Part shown: piece after piece, positions 17,837 to 19,436 of the stretch
How positions within the stretch are numbered: position 1 is the first letter of the stretch
Layout of the letters: every line of letters begins with the position of its first letter
DNA from: Schizophyllum amplum
Taxonomy: Eukaryota > Basidiomycota > Agaricomycetes > Agaricales > Schizophyllaceae
Assembly (NCBI GenBank): GCA_007026445.1
Contig: VDMD01000266.1
Span: 1 to 19,436 of the forward strand
Direction of reading: 5' to 3'
Length of the DNA: 19,436 bases
The notes under the pieces: model-generated
What the model was told of the DNA's origin: nothing
Database searches by the model: none
What the model saw: only the letters and a program-made list of their open reading frames with translations
Made by a program: the position numbers and the translations under genes

Positions 17837-19436
17837 ATGTCAAACCCCACTGCCATTTCCTTCGCACTCGACAACGCCCACGACGTTCAGATCGCCCAGG
17901 CAGCCTCCGCCGCAGGCGGGGCTCGGCATCGCGAGGATCCCAGCGATGCCGATGGCGACAAGCATGGGTACGACCACGACGAACGATCCTTCCGCCCTGT
18001 CAAGAACGGCGCCAAAAGGGTCATCCCTGGTACGCCTGCACCCGAACCACACCACCCCACAGTACTTACCTGAGCAGTCTCAGACTACCTCAGAGGCAAG
18101 AAGCGCCAGCGCGAGTTGAGCCCGGGCTCGCCGAACAACAGTCCGGCGACGCGACCCCAACAACTCGTATCTCCCTTCTCCAGCGCCGTCCCCATCGACC
18201 TCCCCGGTCCGGAACCGATGGCGGTTGACTCCGAGGGAACCAAGGACACCTCGGTCGCCAACGCCCTCCCCCTCCCAGGAACCGAAACGGTGACGGCCTT
18301 CACTGTGACCCCTGCTACCGGGAACGCACGGTCCCGCCAGTACTCGCGAGCGACCTCACGACTCACCCGCGACGCCCTTCGCCAACGCGCCCGGTCCCTC
18401 CCCCACATCCCTGCCGACGACGTCGGGCATTGAACACGCCGCACTCGCTACGCCCCTCTCGGCTCCAGGTCCCTCTCAGCCGACGGATCCTGCCCCTGCC
18501 ACGCATGCCTCTCAAGCCAGCACCGTGCAGGCCCCGGCTGGGGCAGCTCAGATCCCCGTACCCCACGCCCATGCGACTGCAGCACCCATTGCCCAGGCGC
18601 AGCCGGCAGCAGGCAACGACCCGCAGGCGCCCCTCGTACACGTGCCGGCGCCCGTCGGACAAGGCCAGCCGCCCGCCCCCCGCCAGGCCCTCGCCCAGGC
18701 GACTTGTACTCCCCCTTCGCCAACGACCTGCTCTTCGTCAACCTGCCCGAGGCGAACATGAAGATCATATTCATCGAGCCATCAGTCCGACCCGTATATC
18801 GCCCATCGCCCTCGCAGGTGACGAACAACACCACAGTCGCATGCATCGAGGGATTCAATGGCCTCCTTGTCCCGAAGTTCATCGCATGGATCCACGGCGT
18901 CGGCTACCGCTTCGACTCGGCAGCAGTCGTCGCGACTCTCCGCGAACACATCACTGCTCTCACGCCGAGTGGGCTAGCCAATGAGATCGTCGTTTCACCG
19001 TTCCACGCTGAGGGCAACATAAACCCCGCGAACCCCATGCCGTGGTATTTCGTCGTCTCGGGCGCCCCGCAAGAGGTAGTGGACGTCTTCGTCGCGACCC
19101 ACCGCTTCCACTGCGAAGACGGCTTCACGTTCTACACGTGCCCATATGACGCCACGATCCGAGGCGTCCGGTATATCGCAGCCTTCAACAAGCTCACCTA
19201 CGCGGTTCATCAAGCCGCGGACGTCGCAGCCACCTTCGCCAACAGCGTGCTGCCGCGCCCCGAAATCCGCAACCTCATCGAGCACCACAACGACGCGATC
19301 CCCGATGCCCACAGGCAGGACTGGAAGTCCATCCAATCCTTCCTCGCCAGCACGGTGGAGGCATCACCCCTCGATAAGGGCGGCAAGATTGTCTGGCGAA
19401 TCTATATGCAAACCCCGACGCAGAACACCGCTGCAT
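17837..19436 (+). CDS. Gag/ORF1-like protein of a putative retroelement, 3' end outside window
   Basis: Starts MSNPTAISFALDNAHDVQIA. A 48-bp intron (18030-18077, donor GTACGC, acceptor GAGCAG) joins in phase to SDYLRGKKRQRELSPGSP. A Pro/Ala/Thr-rich linker follows (about 18120-18700). A folded-looking region then begins with LYSPFANDLLFVNLPE and includes PWYFVVSGAP, HRFHCEDGFTFYTCPYD and FNKLTYAVHQAADVAATFA; it is still open at the window edge. The linker changes frame near 18360-18430 and back near 18690-18701, so two small indels or a missed intron lie within it. The C-terminal part resembles basidiomycete retrotransposon gag/ORF1 proteins, which usually end in a CCHC zinc knuckle followed by an endonuclease/reverse transcriptase; none of these is visible before the edge. 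The family assignment is from memory and uncertain; a host gene is possible. Confidence 0.5.

Overview
The window looks like genomic DNA from a filamentous basidiomycete, probably a polypore-like agaricomycete. The coding sequence is GC-rich and split by many 48-75 bp GT-AG introns, often with GTGCGT-type donors. The protein families (a multi-intron fungal P450, a LaeA/UMTA-like methyltransferase, and a seven-helix family with a WRAWVxW and ESGALY signature) are typical of that group. No rRNA, tRNA or CRISPR array was recognised. All family calls come from reading translated exons; no database search was run.

Layout. 1-820: simple sequence, a pyrimidine-rich 18-bp repeat block followed by a long purine-rich GGA/GAG tract. 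821-2975: no convincing gene, but a perfect three-copy 18-bp repeat at 951-1004. 3048-5304 (+): a ten-exon cytochrome P450 with all signature motifs, carrying a one-base deletion whose effect on frame is cancelled by the choice of the next splice donor. 5305-8166: no recognisable gene, one short interstitial telomere-type repeat at 5623-5638. 8167-10144 (+): a class I SAM-dependent methyltransferase with several introns. 10574-12628 (-): copy A of the seven-helix membrane protein, broken by several one-base losses. 13031-13526: unique spacer with an unidentified coding-looking fragment. 13681-14124 (+): a duplicated, orphan last exon of the methyltransferase. 14565-16720 (-): copy B of the seven-helix protein, intact across eight exons except for one lost base in the last. 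17837-19436 (+): the 5' part of a Pro/Ala-rich gene that resembles a retroelement gag/ORF1 protein and runs off the window.

The central architecture is a direct tandem segmental duplication of about 3.5 kb. Unit 1 is about 9515-13025 and unit 2 about 13527-17160. Each unit holds the last intron and last exon of the methyltransferase, a convergent 3' flank, and a whole seven-helix gene with about 400 bp of its upstream region. The left breakpoint falls on the 5' splice site of the last methyltransferase intron, so unit 2 received only an orphan terminal exon.

The P450 and methyltransferase could be tailoring enzymes of secondary metabolism, but no backbone synthase is present, so a cluster is not claimed. 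Nearly every recognisable gene contains isolated one-base deletions. This suggests either local gene decay or indel error in the assembly, and it affects how much weight any single broken frame can carry.
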